Shown: positions 39,727 to 47,815 of the stretch, piece after piece
Layout: the number at the start of each line of letters is the position of its first letter
How positions within the stretch are numbered: the stretch's first letter is position 1
NCBI GenBank assembly: GCA_035249905.1
Contig: DATFFT010000113.1
Location: forward strand, 1-64,000
DNA: 64,000 nt
From: JAOUEA01 sp035249905
GTDB lineage: Bacteria; Actinomycetota; UBA4738; HRBIN12
Direction of reading: 5' to 3'
Program-made: the position numbers and the translations under genes
The notes under the pieces: model-generated
Told to the model about the DNA's origin: nothing
What the model saw: the letters and a program-made list of their open reading frames with translations, nothing else
The model's database searches: none

Positions 39727-40410
39727 ATGCCGACGCCGGTCGACTGCCTGATCGAGGCCGGGGGCAAGCGCACGTTCGCGAGCGCCGTCGCGTGGCCGGG
39801 ATGGTGCCGGGCCGGCCGCGACGAGGACGAGGCGCTGCAGGCCCTCTGGTCCTACGGAGAGCGCTACGCCCGGGCGATGAAGGCATCGGGCGTGCGCTTC
39901 TCGGCGCCGAGATCGTCAGAGAGCTTCCGCGTGATCGAGCGGGTGTCCGGTAACGCCACGACCGACTTCGGCGCGCCCGACGGCGTCTACGACGCCGACG
40001 ACGAGCCGGTCCCGGCCCGTGAGTGGACCCGGGCCCGCAGGGTGCTGGAAGGCTGCTGGGCCGCCTTCGACGGAGCGGCCGCCGCCGCCGAGGGGATCGA
40101 GCTGCTCAAGGGTCCACGCGGCGGCGGCCGCGGGCTCGACGCGATCGTCGCCCACGTCGTCGGCGCCGAGGCCGGCTATCTGCGCATGTTGACGGGAGAC
40201 ACGGTGAAGGTCGACGAGGCGGATGCGTGGGCGGACCGTGTGGCCGAACGTGCCGCTCTGCTCGAGGGGCTGGACCGAGCGAAGGTCGGTGACCTGCCGG
40301 AGCGCGGTCCGCGAGGTGGCAAGCGGTGGAAGCCTCAGCGCTTCCTTCGACGCACCGCCTGGCACGTGCTCGACCACACGTGGGAGCTCGAGGACCGCGC
40401 GACCGGATGA
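39727..40410 (+). CDS. DinB-like four-helix protein
   Basis: The 227-residue product has a DinB-type arrangement in its C-terminal half: IVAHVVGAEAGYLRML with one His and a late RRTAWHVLDHTWELEDR with two more. Together these could form the metal triad of DinB/YfiT-like proteins. The N-terminal third (VDCLIEAGGKRTFASAVAWP, GWCRAGRDEDEALQALW) is unlike DinB and may bind a partner or substrate. GAGGAGG precedes the ATG. Confidence 0.65.
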   Translation: MPTPVDCLIEAGGKRTFASAVAWPGWCRAGRDEDEALQALWSYGERYARAMKASGVRFSAPRSSESFRVIERVSGNATTDFGAPDGVYDADDEPVPAREWTRARRVLEGCWAAFDGAAAAAEGIELLKGPRGGGRGLDAIVAHVVGAEAGYLRMLTGDTVKVDEADAWADRVAERAALLEGLDRAKVGDLPERGPRGGKRWKPQRFLRRTAWHVLDHTWELEDRATG

Positions 40411-40486
40411 GCGGACTACCCTGTCGATGAGGTCGACGGGAGGACGTCGGCCGATGAGAGAGCCGTCGGCGTGAGGGAGGAAGACG

Positions 40487-40690
40487 ATGAAGGCAGCCAC
40501 GGGTGACGTGCTGCGGATCAGGGGACACCGTATCGGAGAGCCCGATCGAGACGCCGAGATCGTCGAGGTCCGGGGCGACGAGGGCGGTCCTCCGTTCCTC
40601 GTCCGCTGGGAGGACGGTCACGAAGGGTTGATGTTCCCGGAGTCCGATGCCGAGATCGTGCACGTCGGGGAGGCCGAGCCCCCGCGCTAG
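40487..40690 (+). CDS. DUF1918 protein
   Basis: The 67-residue protein is a small beta-rich DUF1918 member: KAATGDVLRIRGHRIGEPDR, AEIVEVRGDEGGPPFLVRWE and DGHEGLMFPESDAEIVH. The domain is almost confined to actinobacteria and has no known activity. A GGGAGGAAG site precedes ATG 40487. Its TAG stop and that of the convergent phosphoesterase gene are the two strands of one CTAG. Confidence 0.9.
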   Translation: MKAATGDVLRIRGHRIGEPDRDAEIVEVRGDEGGPPFLVRWEDGHEGLMFPESDAEIVHVGEAEPPR

Positions 40691-42096
40691 ATGAAGTGGG
40701 ATTCGTTGGGCACGGTGCCTTGCTGCCACCCTTCGAAGCCCTCGGGGAAGGCGAACGCCCCTCCGTAGGTCGGGGCGCTCGTGCTGCCGAAGACCGGTTC
40801 GCGCGGCGCCTTCCGGAAGTTGAAGACGTGCTCGAACGAGTGCGTGTTCTCGATGCGCGGGGTCAGGTACGGCAGGCCCCAGTTGTCGGCGATGAACCGG
40901 AGCGGTGTGGAGAACTCGCCGACCTCGGTGTCGATGACGCCTCGCTCCGTGTACGGGCTGATCGTGAGCAACGGCACCCGCACGCCGAGTCCGAGGTCGT
41001 CGACGGCCGGGGGGATCACGGGGTCGTAGAAGCCGCCCCACTCGTCCCAGGTGAGGAAGATCGCCGTGTGCTCCCACATCGGGCTGCGCATCACCGCGTT
41101 CACGATCTCGCTGACCCAGTTGTGGGCGTGCCCGGTCGAGTACGGCGGGTGGTCGGAGAGCTCGAATCGAGGGGTCACCCACGTCACCGCCGGCAGCTTC
41201 TCAGCCTCGATGTCGTTCACGATCCGGTCGATCGGGCGCATGTGCTGCTCCCAGAGGTCCGAATGGAACACGTTCCCGATGCCGTTGTAGGCGTTCCAGA
41301 AGTACCCCACCTGTCCCGGTGAGGCCGAGTAATAGGTCCAGTCGACGCCGACATCGGTGAGCTGCTCGCCGACCGTGCGGTAGCTGAAGCACGTGTCGCG
41401 CTTCGTGAGGTTCCCCTTGTCGTCCTTGACGAACACGAACACGTCGTCGCCGAGCGCATCGCATCCCCAGCTCTTGAAGCGCTTCCCGTCGGTGACCCTC
41501 GTCTCGATGTTCTCCGGGTTGTCGAGCACGCCGCCGGACTGCCCGGCGACGAAGTAATAGTGGTTCGGGTACGAGGGACCGCCGACGCTCGCGAAGAAGT
41601 GGTCGGAGAGCGCGTACTCCCGGGCCCAGGTCCAGTAGTTCGGGATCTGGTCCTCGTCGAAGACGGAGTACGCGTAGGTCGAACCGAACTCTCCGTTGCC
41701 GAACCCGTCCATCCTGTCGCCGTTGACGCAGTTGAGGTGGGCGGCTCGGTCGTGGGGGATGTCGCCCGGCAGCCATTCCGGGCAGCGGATCAACGGCTTC
41801 TCCTTGCCGTACTCCAGCCCCACGGTCGTTCCCTCGACCCCCGGGAACCTGCCGAACATCGTGTTGAAGCTGCGGTTCTCCAACATGATGTAGACGACAC
41901 GCTTGATCGGGGTCGCCGTGTCGATCTCGGGCGTCGGGTCGCCGAGCCTCGGCACGACCTTGCCGCCGGTGCAGGAGAAGAGCACGCCCCCGGCGACCGC
42001 CATCGCCGAACCCTTCAGGAACTTGCGCCGGGTGAGGTACGGGATCGGGTGCGCGGGAGCGCGTTCCTCGTCGCGAGGATGCATCCGCTCGGGCAT
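40687..42096 (-). CDS. Tat-exported phosphoesterase (phospholipase C/acid phosphatase family)
   Basis: The 469-residue product has a twin-arginine signal (TRRKFLKGSAMAVAGGVLFS) with a Cys right after it that may be lipidated. It then has the PF04185 phosphoesterase fold: VVYIMLENRSFNTMFGRFPG with the metal-ligand Glu/Asn, SDHFFASVGGPSYPNHYYF, WVTPRFELSDHPPYSTGHAH and IFLTWDEWGGFYDPV. It should hydrolyse phosphodiesters or monoesters outside the membrane, possibly phospholipids. An AT-rich TATAGAT lies just upstream of ATG 42096. Confidence 0.87.
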   Translation of the reverse strand: MPERMHPRDEERAPAHPIPYLTRRKFLKGSAMAVAGGVLFSCTGGKVVPRLGDPTPEIDTATPIKRVVYIMLENRSFNTMFGRFPGVEGTTVGLEYGKEKPLIRCPEWLPGDIPHDRAAHLNCVNGDRMDGFGNGEFGSTYAYSVFDEDQIPNYWTWAREYALSDHFFASVGGPSYPNHYYFVAGQSGGVLDNPENIETRVTDGKRFKSWGCDALGDDVFVFVKDDKGNLTKRDTCFSYRTVGEQLTDVGVDWTYYSASPGQVGYFWNAYNGIGNVFHSDLWEQHMRPIDRIVNDIEAEKLPAVTWVTPRFELSDHPPYSTGHAHNWVSEIVNAVMRSPMWEHTAIFLTWDEWGGFYDPVIPPAVDDLGLGVRVPLLTISPYTERGVIDTEVGEFSTPLRFIADNWGLPYLTPRIENTHSFEHVFNFRKAPREPVFGSTSAPTYGGAFAFPEGFEGWQQGTVPNESHFI

Positions 42097-42187
42097 GGGT
42101 CCATCTATATCAGTCCATCGTGTCGTCGCTATCCTTGGCCGCACCGTGCACACAGCTTCGTCACATCGCGCCCGGATACTGTCGGCC

Positions 42188-42916
42188 GTGTCGCGCCGAG
42201 CCCATCCCCCTTCCGGGTCGCGGCTGCCCGTGCGCCTGCTCGTCGTGATCCTCGTGCTGCTCGCTCTGGGTTCCGCATCCTGTGACGGAGGGGACGATCG
42301 CGAGCGCGACGGGGGTTTCGGGGCGGTCCCCTCGGCGGAGACCGCCACCCCGAGCGACGCCTTCACGTCCTCGGCGAGCGTCGCACCGTCTCCCACGCAA
42401 CCCGCCCCTCCCGAACCGTCCCCGGAGACCCGCGGCGCCGCATCGGCGACCTGTGTCGAGGGCTGGCGCACTCCGCCGCGCGATACGCCGCTGTTCACCG
42501 ATCCGCTGGGCATCGTGCGGCGCACGGCGCCGGTCGACGGCGAGTTCACCGTGGTCGACATGAGGTACTTCACCGGCCCGGAGTCGCCCCCGTCCGACAA
42601 GGGATACATCCTCGAGATCGACCGTTGGTACATCAAGCTGTTCGTGGAGGCGGACTGGAGCTATCAGGGCAGGTTCATCGTCGAGGCGCGCCGGTTCGGC
42701 CGCGGGGTGGCCGCGGTCGCGCCCTACGACACGAGCGGGTTCCGCTCGCCGGATTGGACCGGTTTCCAGTGGGACTCGGCCGACAGCGAGGCACGCGCCT
42801 ACCCCGGCCTGCCGGGGCGGTGGGCGGGCATCCCGTACGACTTCGTGCGGGGGGGCGCCGGCCTCGACATCCCCGGCCTCCCCGACGAGGTGCGCGGATG
42901 CCTCGACGGAACGTGA
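42188..42916 (+). CDS. Putative lipoprotein of unknown function
   Basis: The 242-residue product has a lipoprotein-like signal (LPVRLLVVILVLLALGSASC) followed by an acidic, Ser/Pro/Thr-rich linker. The folded part is rich in aromatic residues (FTVVDMRYFTGPESPP, WYIKLFVEADWSYQGRF). I recognise no family. GTG 42188 follows TACTGT by 5 nt, so it may be leaderless. It is divergent from the phosphoesterase gene. Confidence 0.65.
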   Translation: MSRRAHPPSGSRLPVRLLVVILVLLALGSASCDGGDDRERDGGFGAVPSAETATPSDAFTSSASVAPSPTQPAPPEPSPETRGAASATCVEGWRTPPRDTPLFTDPLGIVRRTAPVDGEFTVVDMRYFTGPESPPSDKGYILEIDRWYIKLFVEADWSYQGRFIVEARRFGRGVAAVAPYDTSGFRSPDWTGFQWDSADSEARAYPGLPGRWAGIPYDFVRGGAGLDIPGLPDEVRGCLDGT

Positions 42917-42979
42917 GACCTGGGCCTTCGGCATCCGGCCGTTGTGCCAACCCCCCCGCGCAGGTAGTTCCATGGAGCC

Positions 42980-43129
42980 ATGAACGCCGCGGTCGGGACC
43001 ACCATCCGAACGAGCGATCCGCTCGGAGTCGTCGCGGCACTCTGCGGCGCCGCCGGGTTCGTCACGGCCGAGGCTCGCCTTCCGACGATCGGGGGCTCGC
43101 GCTACCTGTGTGTCGGCCATCCCGTGTAG
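42980..43129 (+). CDS. Possible small ORF (49 codons)
   Basis: A short frame from ATG 42980 to TAG 43129 encodes 49 residues (begins MNAAVGTTIRTSDPLGVVAA) and has high GC at third positions, like real genes here. It overlaps the 3' end of the convergent acyl-CoA dehydrogenase gene by 28 nt. It has no clear ribosome binding site and no recognisable relatives. It may be chance or a gene remnant. Confidence 0.25.
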   Translation: MNAAVGTTIRTSDPLGVVAALCGAAGFVTAEARLPTIGGSRYLCVGHPV

Positions 43130-44283
43130 AGATCCGTGCCCCGCTTCCGCAGCTCGTTGCCGATCACGAGCCGCTGGATCTCGCTGGTGCCTTCCCAGAT
43201 GCGATCGACGCGGAGCTCGCGGTACATGCGTTCGACCGGCTGCTCCCGCATGTATCCACGGCCGCCGAAGATCTGGACGGCCTTGTCGATCACTCGTCCG
43301 GCCGTCTCGCTGCACACGAGCTTCACCGCGCTCGCCATCGCGTGGGTCTGCTTCCTCGTCGCGTCGCCGCGGGCCGCGTCCCAGCAGACGCGATAGAGCG
43401 CCGACTTCGCGGCCATGATCTCGGCTGCCATATCGGCGAGCATGAACTCGACGGCCTGGAACTCCACGATCGGACGGCCGAACTGCCGCCGCTCCTGCGC
43501 GAACGCGAGGGAGAGCTCGAGTGCCCGGGCGCTTGCGCCCATCGTCCGCGCACCGATCATGATGCGCTCCTCGACGAACCAGTCCTTGGTGAGCTCGAAG
43601 CCCTCGCCGATCTCCCCGAGCACGCGGTCGTCACCGACCCGGACACCGTCGAACGCGTAGATGGGATGCTCGAAGACGAACGTGTGCGTGTACTTCGGCG
43701 TCCGCACGAGCCGCACGCCCGGCATGTCCTTGTCCACGAGGAAGACCGTGGCCTTGGCCGGCTCGCCGTCGACGTGGGCGTGCACCAGGAAGAAGTCGGC
43801 GACGTCGCCGCTCGTCACATGCCACTTCTCGCCTTCGAGCAACCAGGCGTCGCCGTCGCGCCGCGCCGTCGTCGCGACCGCCGTCACGTCCGACCCGGCG
43901 CCCTCCTCGGTGATCGCGTAGGCGTCACGACGTTCGCCGCCGATCGCGGGCCGAAGGAAGCGCTCCTTCTGATCCTCGGTGCCCCGCGCGAGCGGGATCG
44001 ACGGCCGCCAGGGGATGTCCCACAACGCCCCGGTCGCACGTCCCCATTGCTCCTCGATCAGCATCTGCCGGAACGTGTCGTAGCCCCGTCCGCCGTCTTC
44101 GACCGCGTGGTTGATGCCGTGGAACTCCCACTCGAGCACCGCCCGCTTCGCTGCCTCGTGACTCTCGGCCGACAGGCCGTCGTTGGCCTCGCACTCGTCT
44201 TCGAGCGGCACCAACACATCGTCGGTGAATGCACGTGCCCTCTGCTGCAGTGTCCGGTCGTCAGCGGAGAGTCTCAGGTCCAC
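43102..44283 (-). CDS. Acyl-CoA dehydrogenase
   Basis: The 393-residue FAD enzyme oxidises an acyl-CoA at the alpha-beta position. AYAITEEGAGSDVTAVATTA is the flavin-binding signature near residues 120-140. QRRQFGRPIVEFQAVEFMLADM-type sequence and VQIFGGRGYMREQPVERMYR follow, and the catalytic Glu lies in WEGTSEIQRL (about residue 364), the position used by medium/short-chain enzymes. The chain-length preference is unknown. Start GTG 44283 has CGAGGAG upstream. Confidence 0.93.
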   Translation of the reverse strand: MDLRLSADDRTLQQRARAFTDDVLVPLEDECEANDGLSAESHEAAKRAVLEWEFHGINHAVEDGGRGYDTFRQMLIEEQWGRATGALWDIPWRPSIPLARGTEDQKERFLRPAIGGERRDAYAITEEGAGSDVTAVATTARRDGDAWLLEGEKWHVTSGDVADFFLVHAHVDGEPAKATVFLVDKDMPGVRLVRTPKYTHTFVFEHPIYAFDGVRVGDDRVLGEIGEGFELTKDWFVEERIMIGARTMGASARALELSLAFAQERRQFGRPIVEFQAVEFMLADMAAEIMAAKSALYRVCWDAARGDATRKQTHAMASAVKLVCSETAGRVIDKAVQIFGGRGYMREQPVERMYRELRVDRIWEGTSEIQRLVIGNELRKRGTDLYTGWPTHR

Positions 44284-44353
44284 GTTCGCTCACTCCTCGT
44301 GGCAGGTAGGGTTCGGCGCGAGTCTAGGTCGGCGCTCCGAGGAGGCGTGAACC

Positions 44354-45577
44354 GTGAGCAGGACGGTGTTCCACGGTGGCGTGGTGTTCGATGGCTCCGG
44401 AGCCGCCCCCGCCGAGGCGGACGTCGTGATCGACGACGGTCGCTTCGTCGAGGTCGGGCCGGACCTCGACGGCGACGACGGCGTCGACTGCGGCGGCAAG
44501 GCTTTGTTGCCCGGCCTGTTCGATTGTCACGTGCATCTCGCGTATCGCTACGAGGACTTCGACGAGTTCGCGCGCATGCAGGAGCCGTTCTCCCTGCCGT
44601 TCTTCCGCATGGCGAAGAACCTGCGACAGACGCTGGTACTCGGCATCACGACGGTCCGAGACGCCTCGGGCGCCGACGCAGGCCTTCGGTCCGCCGTCGA
44701 CGAGGGTTCGCTCATCGGCCCGCGCATGCAGCTCTCGGTGACGATGCTGTCGATGACCGGCGGCCACAATGACCCCTGGCTTCCGAGCGGCGCTCGCGGG
44801 GCCTTCGGCGTGGAGTACCCCGGCATGCCCTCCGGCGTCTGCGATGGGGTCGAGGGGGTGAGCGCCAAGGTGCGTGAGGTGATCCGGGCCGGGGCCGACG
44901 TGGTCAAGATCGCATCGAGCGGCGGATTCCTCTCACCCGCCGACGATCCTCGAGAGCCGAACTACTCGCAGGAGGAGGTCGACGCCATCGTGCGCACCGC
45001 GGCCGACCTGGGCACTTGGGTGATGTCGCACGCGCACGGGGCGGAGGGCATCAAGCGTGCGGTGCGCGCCGGTGTGCGCTCGATCGATCACGGGACCTTC
45101 CTCGACGACGAGGCGGCGGAGATGATGGTCGAGCACGGCGCCTGGCTCGTACCGACGCTGACGGCCGGCGACACGACCGAAGCACTGGCCGCCGACGAGA
45201 AGGTGCCGGTGCAGGTGCGCGAGAAGCTACGGGAGCTCGGCCGCCCGGAGTTCGACGCGATGCGACTCGCGGCCGACGCCGGTGTGAAGGTCGCGATGGG
45301 CACCGACTGCCCGGTCGCTCCCCACGGCACGAACCTGAACGAGCTGCGGCACATGTCCGCGCATGGCTTCTCCCCGGCCCAGGCATTGCACGCCGCGACC
45401 GCGAGCGCCGCGGAGCTGATGGGGTTGCAGGACGACCTGGGCACGATCGAGACTGGGAAGCTGGCCGACCTCGTGCTGGTCCGGGGCGACCCGCTCGACT
45501 TCGACGACCTCGAGTCCCGCATCGAACAGGTGTGGAAGGACGGCGTCAGGCTCGTGCCGTTCTCGGCACCCGGCTAG
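44354..45577 (+). CDS. Amidohydrolase (prolidase/imidazolonepropionase-like)
   Basis: The 407-residue product has the metal-dependent amidohydrolase motifs: HxH in GLFDCHVHLAYRY, the bridging Lys in GADVVKIASSGG, His in VMSHAHGAEG and SIDHGTFLDDEAA, and Asp in MGTDCPVAPHGTNLNELRHM. It most resembles the Sgx9260/Xaa-Pro dipeptidase-type group. The substrate is unknown. GTG 44354 follows GAGGAGG. It is divergent from the acyl-CoA dehydrogenase gene and 6 nt ahead of the EamA transporter. Confidence 0.9.
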   Translation: MSRTVFHGGVVFDGSGAAPAEADVVIDDGRFVEVGPDLDGDDGVDCGGKALLPGLFDCHVHLAYRYEDFDEFARMQEPFSLPFFRMAKNLRQTLVLGITTVRDASGADAGLRSAVDEGSLIGPRMQLSVTMLSMTGGHNDPWLPSGARGAFGVEYPGMPSGVCDGVEGVSAKVREVIRAGADVVKIASSGGFLSPADDPREPNYSQEEVDAIVRTAADLGTWVMSHAHGAEGIKRAVRAGVRSIDHGTFLDDEAAEMMVEHGAWLVPTLTAGDTTEALAADEKVPVQVREKLRELGRPEFDAMRLAADAGVKVAMGTDCPVAPHGTNLNELRHMSAHGFSPAQALHAATASAAELMGLQDDLGTIETGKLADLVLVRGDPLDFDDLESRIEQVWKDGVRLVPFSAPG

Positions 45578-45583
45578 CGCTGC

Positions 45584-46429
45584 GTGTATCCGTTCGGGCT
45601 CGCCCTGGCCTCGGGCCTGACGTGGGGCACCGCCGACTTCGTCGGCGGCCTGATGTCGAGGCGCCTCCCGACGGCCGTCGTCATGGTCGTGAGTCAGGGC
45701 GCCGGGTTGATCCTCACCTCGGCGCTCGTGGTCGCGCTCGGCGAACCCCGGCCCGAGGCGCGGTTCCTCGTCGCCGGGGCGCTCGGGGGGCTCGCCGGGG
45801 CGATCGGGCTCGCCTCGCTCTATCGAGGGCTCGCGATCGGCCGCATGAACATCGTCGCCCCCGTCGCCTCCCTCTCGGGCGCGGTGCCGGTGATCGCCGG
45901 GTTCCTGCAGGGGGAGCGTCCGGCGACCTTGCAGCTCGCCGGCATGGCGGTGGCGGGGGCGGGCGTGCTGCTCGCCGTGCGCGCGCCCGAGCCGCCGGGT
46001 GCGTCGGAAGCGGGAAAGACCCGCGGCATCGGGCTCGCGCTCGTGGCCGCTCTGTTCCTGGGGCTCTTCGTGACCTCGCTCGACGCCGCGGGAGAGGCGA
46101 GCGCCCTGTGGGCGTCGCTGATGGTCAGGGTGGTATCGGTGCCGCTGTTCGTGATCGCGGCCATCGCTACGGCACGGCATGCGAGGCGTCCCACCGGAAG
46201 GGAGCTGGGCATACTGGGCGGCGTCGGGGCGCTCGACAACGGCGCCAACGTGCTGTTCGCCCTCGCGGCGCGGGAAGGGCTGCTCACCCTCGTCTCGGTG
46301 CTCGGGTCCCTCTACCCCGTCGCTACGGTGCTGCTGGCGCGCTGGTTCCTGCACGAGCGGCTCGCTCGGTGGCAGGTGGCGGGCGTCGTCGCGGCGTTCT
46401 TCGGCGTCGCGCTGATCGCGGCCGGGTGA
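45584..46429 (+). CDS. EamA-family (DMT) transporter
   Basis: The 281-residue protein has ten hydrophobic helices in two EamA repeats: FGLALASGLTWGTADFVGGL at the N-terminus, SLYRGLAIGRMNIVAPVASL, and in the second half GALDNGANVLFALAAREGLL with SLYPVATVLLARWFLHERL. Such transporters export or import small metabolites. GTG 45584 begins 6 nt after the amidohydrolase stop, implying a shared transcript and perhaps a related substrate. Confidence 0.88.
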   Translation: MYPFGLALASGLTWGTADFVGGLMSRRLPTAVVMVVSQGAGLILTSALVVALGEPRPEARFLVAGALGGLAGAIGLASLYRGLAIGRMNIVAPVASLSGAVPVIAGFLQGERPATLQLAGMAVAGAGVLLAVRAPEPPGASEAGKTRGIGLALVAALFLGLFVTSLDAAGEASALWASLMVRVVSVPLFVIAAIATARHARRPTGRELGILGGVGALDNGANVLFALAAREGLLTLVSVLGSLYPVATVLLARWFLHERLARWQVAGVVAAFFGVALIAAG

Positions 46430-46449
46430 CCGACCGGTCTTCACTCGTC

Positions 46450-47745
46450 TCAGCCCGAGAGGATGCGGGTGACGTCGGCGGCGGCTTCGTGTCCCGATCG
46501 GATCGCGCCCTCGATCCATCCGGCGCCCTCGGCGGCGATGTCGGAGCCGGCGAACGCGATCCGGCCCTGAGGGCGACGGCGCGACGAGGCATCCTCCGCG
46601 TACCACCCCGGCTTGGGGACGAACCAGGTGCCCTTCGAGTACGGGTCGGCGACCCAGTCGTGGCCGTCGGCGGCCCGCACCTTCGCATCGGGGAAGTATT
46701 CCCGGATCCCCCGCTCGACGCCGTCGCGGTCGTCCGCCCGGATCGCGCGGGTCCCGGAGAACCCGGTCACGAGCCGGCCGCCGGGTACCTCGGGTCCGAC
46801 GACCACGGCCTGGAGCAGCGCCGGCCAGCCCACGCCCACGGCCCGATCAGGCACCTGCTCCACGAGCGCGAGCGTCTTGGTGACCGCTCCCGCATGCCCG
46901 CCGATCGCCGCCCGTCGCTTCTGATCCGCGAGCGGGGGGTCGAACGACACGTCGACCCAGACGTGCAGTGGGAGAGCGACCACCGCGGCCGATGCCCGGA
47001 CCTCGCCCCCCCCGGCGATGTCCAAGCTCATCCCGTCAACGGACGATCTGACGCGGACGATCGGGCTCAGCAGACGCACGTCGGCAGCGGCCTGGCGGAC
47101 GATCGCGTCCACGAGGCTCGAGGTGCCCTCGGCGAACATCGAGCCGACGTCGGTGAAGATATCGACGAACCGGTACCCTTCCTCGGCGGCGTCCAGCAGC
47201 AGGCCCAGCATGGACACGCGGCTCGGGTCGCCGCCACCCATAGCGGCCGCGAACGCCTTCACGAATGAGGCGGCATCGCCGGGGACGCCGTTCGCGTCGA
47301 GCCACTCCGTGACGGGCACGTCGTGTCCTTCCATCCCGTCGGCCCATGGTGGGCGACCCGACGGGTTCGGGGTCATCTTCTCGAGGAGATCGATCGACTC
47401 GTTGATGGCCGGTGCGGAGTCGAGGGCCTCGGACAGGCTCCCGAGTGCGTCGCCTCGAAGCGTCCCGTCGGCGAGCCAGGTGACGGACGAGGTGGGGACC
47501 GACCGGCCGATCGGCACACCGGCTCGAGCGATCTCGGCCGACAGCGCCGTCTGGGACTCGGGGAAGACCCACCCCGCCCCGTATTCGGCCTTCACGCCGG
47601 TGCCGGGGATCTCGCGGTACCAGGCACGGCCGCCCAAGCGGTCGCGCGCCTCGAGGAGCACGACCGAGCGTCCGGCTTCCCGCAGGTCGCGAGCCGCGAC
47701 CAGCCCCGCGAACCCACCCCCGACGACTGCCACGTCTGCATCCAC
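46450..47745 (-). CDS. Flavin-containing amine oxidase
   Basis: The 431-residue product has the FAD-binding N-terminus DVAVVGGGFAGLVAARDL with the LEARDRLGGRAW motif, AEYGAGWVFPESQTAL, and the C-terminal FAD contact GRIAFAGSDIAAEGAGWIEG. It belongs to the monoamine oxidase family, and its amine substrate is unknown. GTG 47745 is preceded at 7 nt by TACGCT (47753-47758, minus), supporting a leaderless mRNA. It is divergent from an amidase gene. Confidence 0.9.
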   Translation of the reverse strand: MDADVAVVGGGFAGLVAARDLREAGRSVVLLEARDRLGGRAWYREIPGTGVKAEYGAGWVFPESQTALSAEIARAGVPIGRSVPTSSVTWLADGTLRGDALGSLSEALDSAPAINESIDLLEKMTPNPSGRPPWADGMEGHDVPVTEWLDANGVPGDAASFVKAFAAAMGGGDPSRVSMLGLLLDAAEEGYRFVDIFTDVGSMFAEGTSSLVDAIVRQAAADVRLLSPIVRVRSSVDGMSLDIAGGGEVRASAAVVALPLHVWVDVSFDPPLADQKRRAAIGGHAGAVTKTLALVEQVPDRAVGVGWPALLQAVVVGPEVPGGRLVTGFSGTRAIRADDRDGVERGIREYFPDAKVRAADGHDWVADPYSKGTWFVPKPGWYAEDASSRRRPQGRIAFAGSDIAAEGAGWIEGAIRSGHEAAADVTRILSG

Positions 47746-47752
47746 GCGCGGA

Positions 47753-47808
47753 AGCGTAGTCCGTCGGTCGGTATTGGCGTTGTTCCGTAGGGGAGGCACC
47801 GATACGCT
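47753..47808. promoter_or_regulatory. Back-to-back leaderless promoters for amine oxidase and amidase
   Basis: TACGCT occurs on both strands: 47753-47758 (minus, toward the amine oxidase) and 47803-47808 (plus, toward the amidase). Each is exactly 7 nt from its start codon. The plus copy has TTGTTC (47780-47785) 17 nt upstream as a -35. The 70-nt gap leaves no room for a conventional 5' UTR on either side. Confidence 0.65.
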
Positions 47809-47815
47809 CCGCCGC

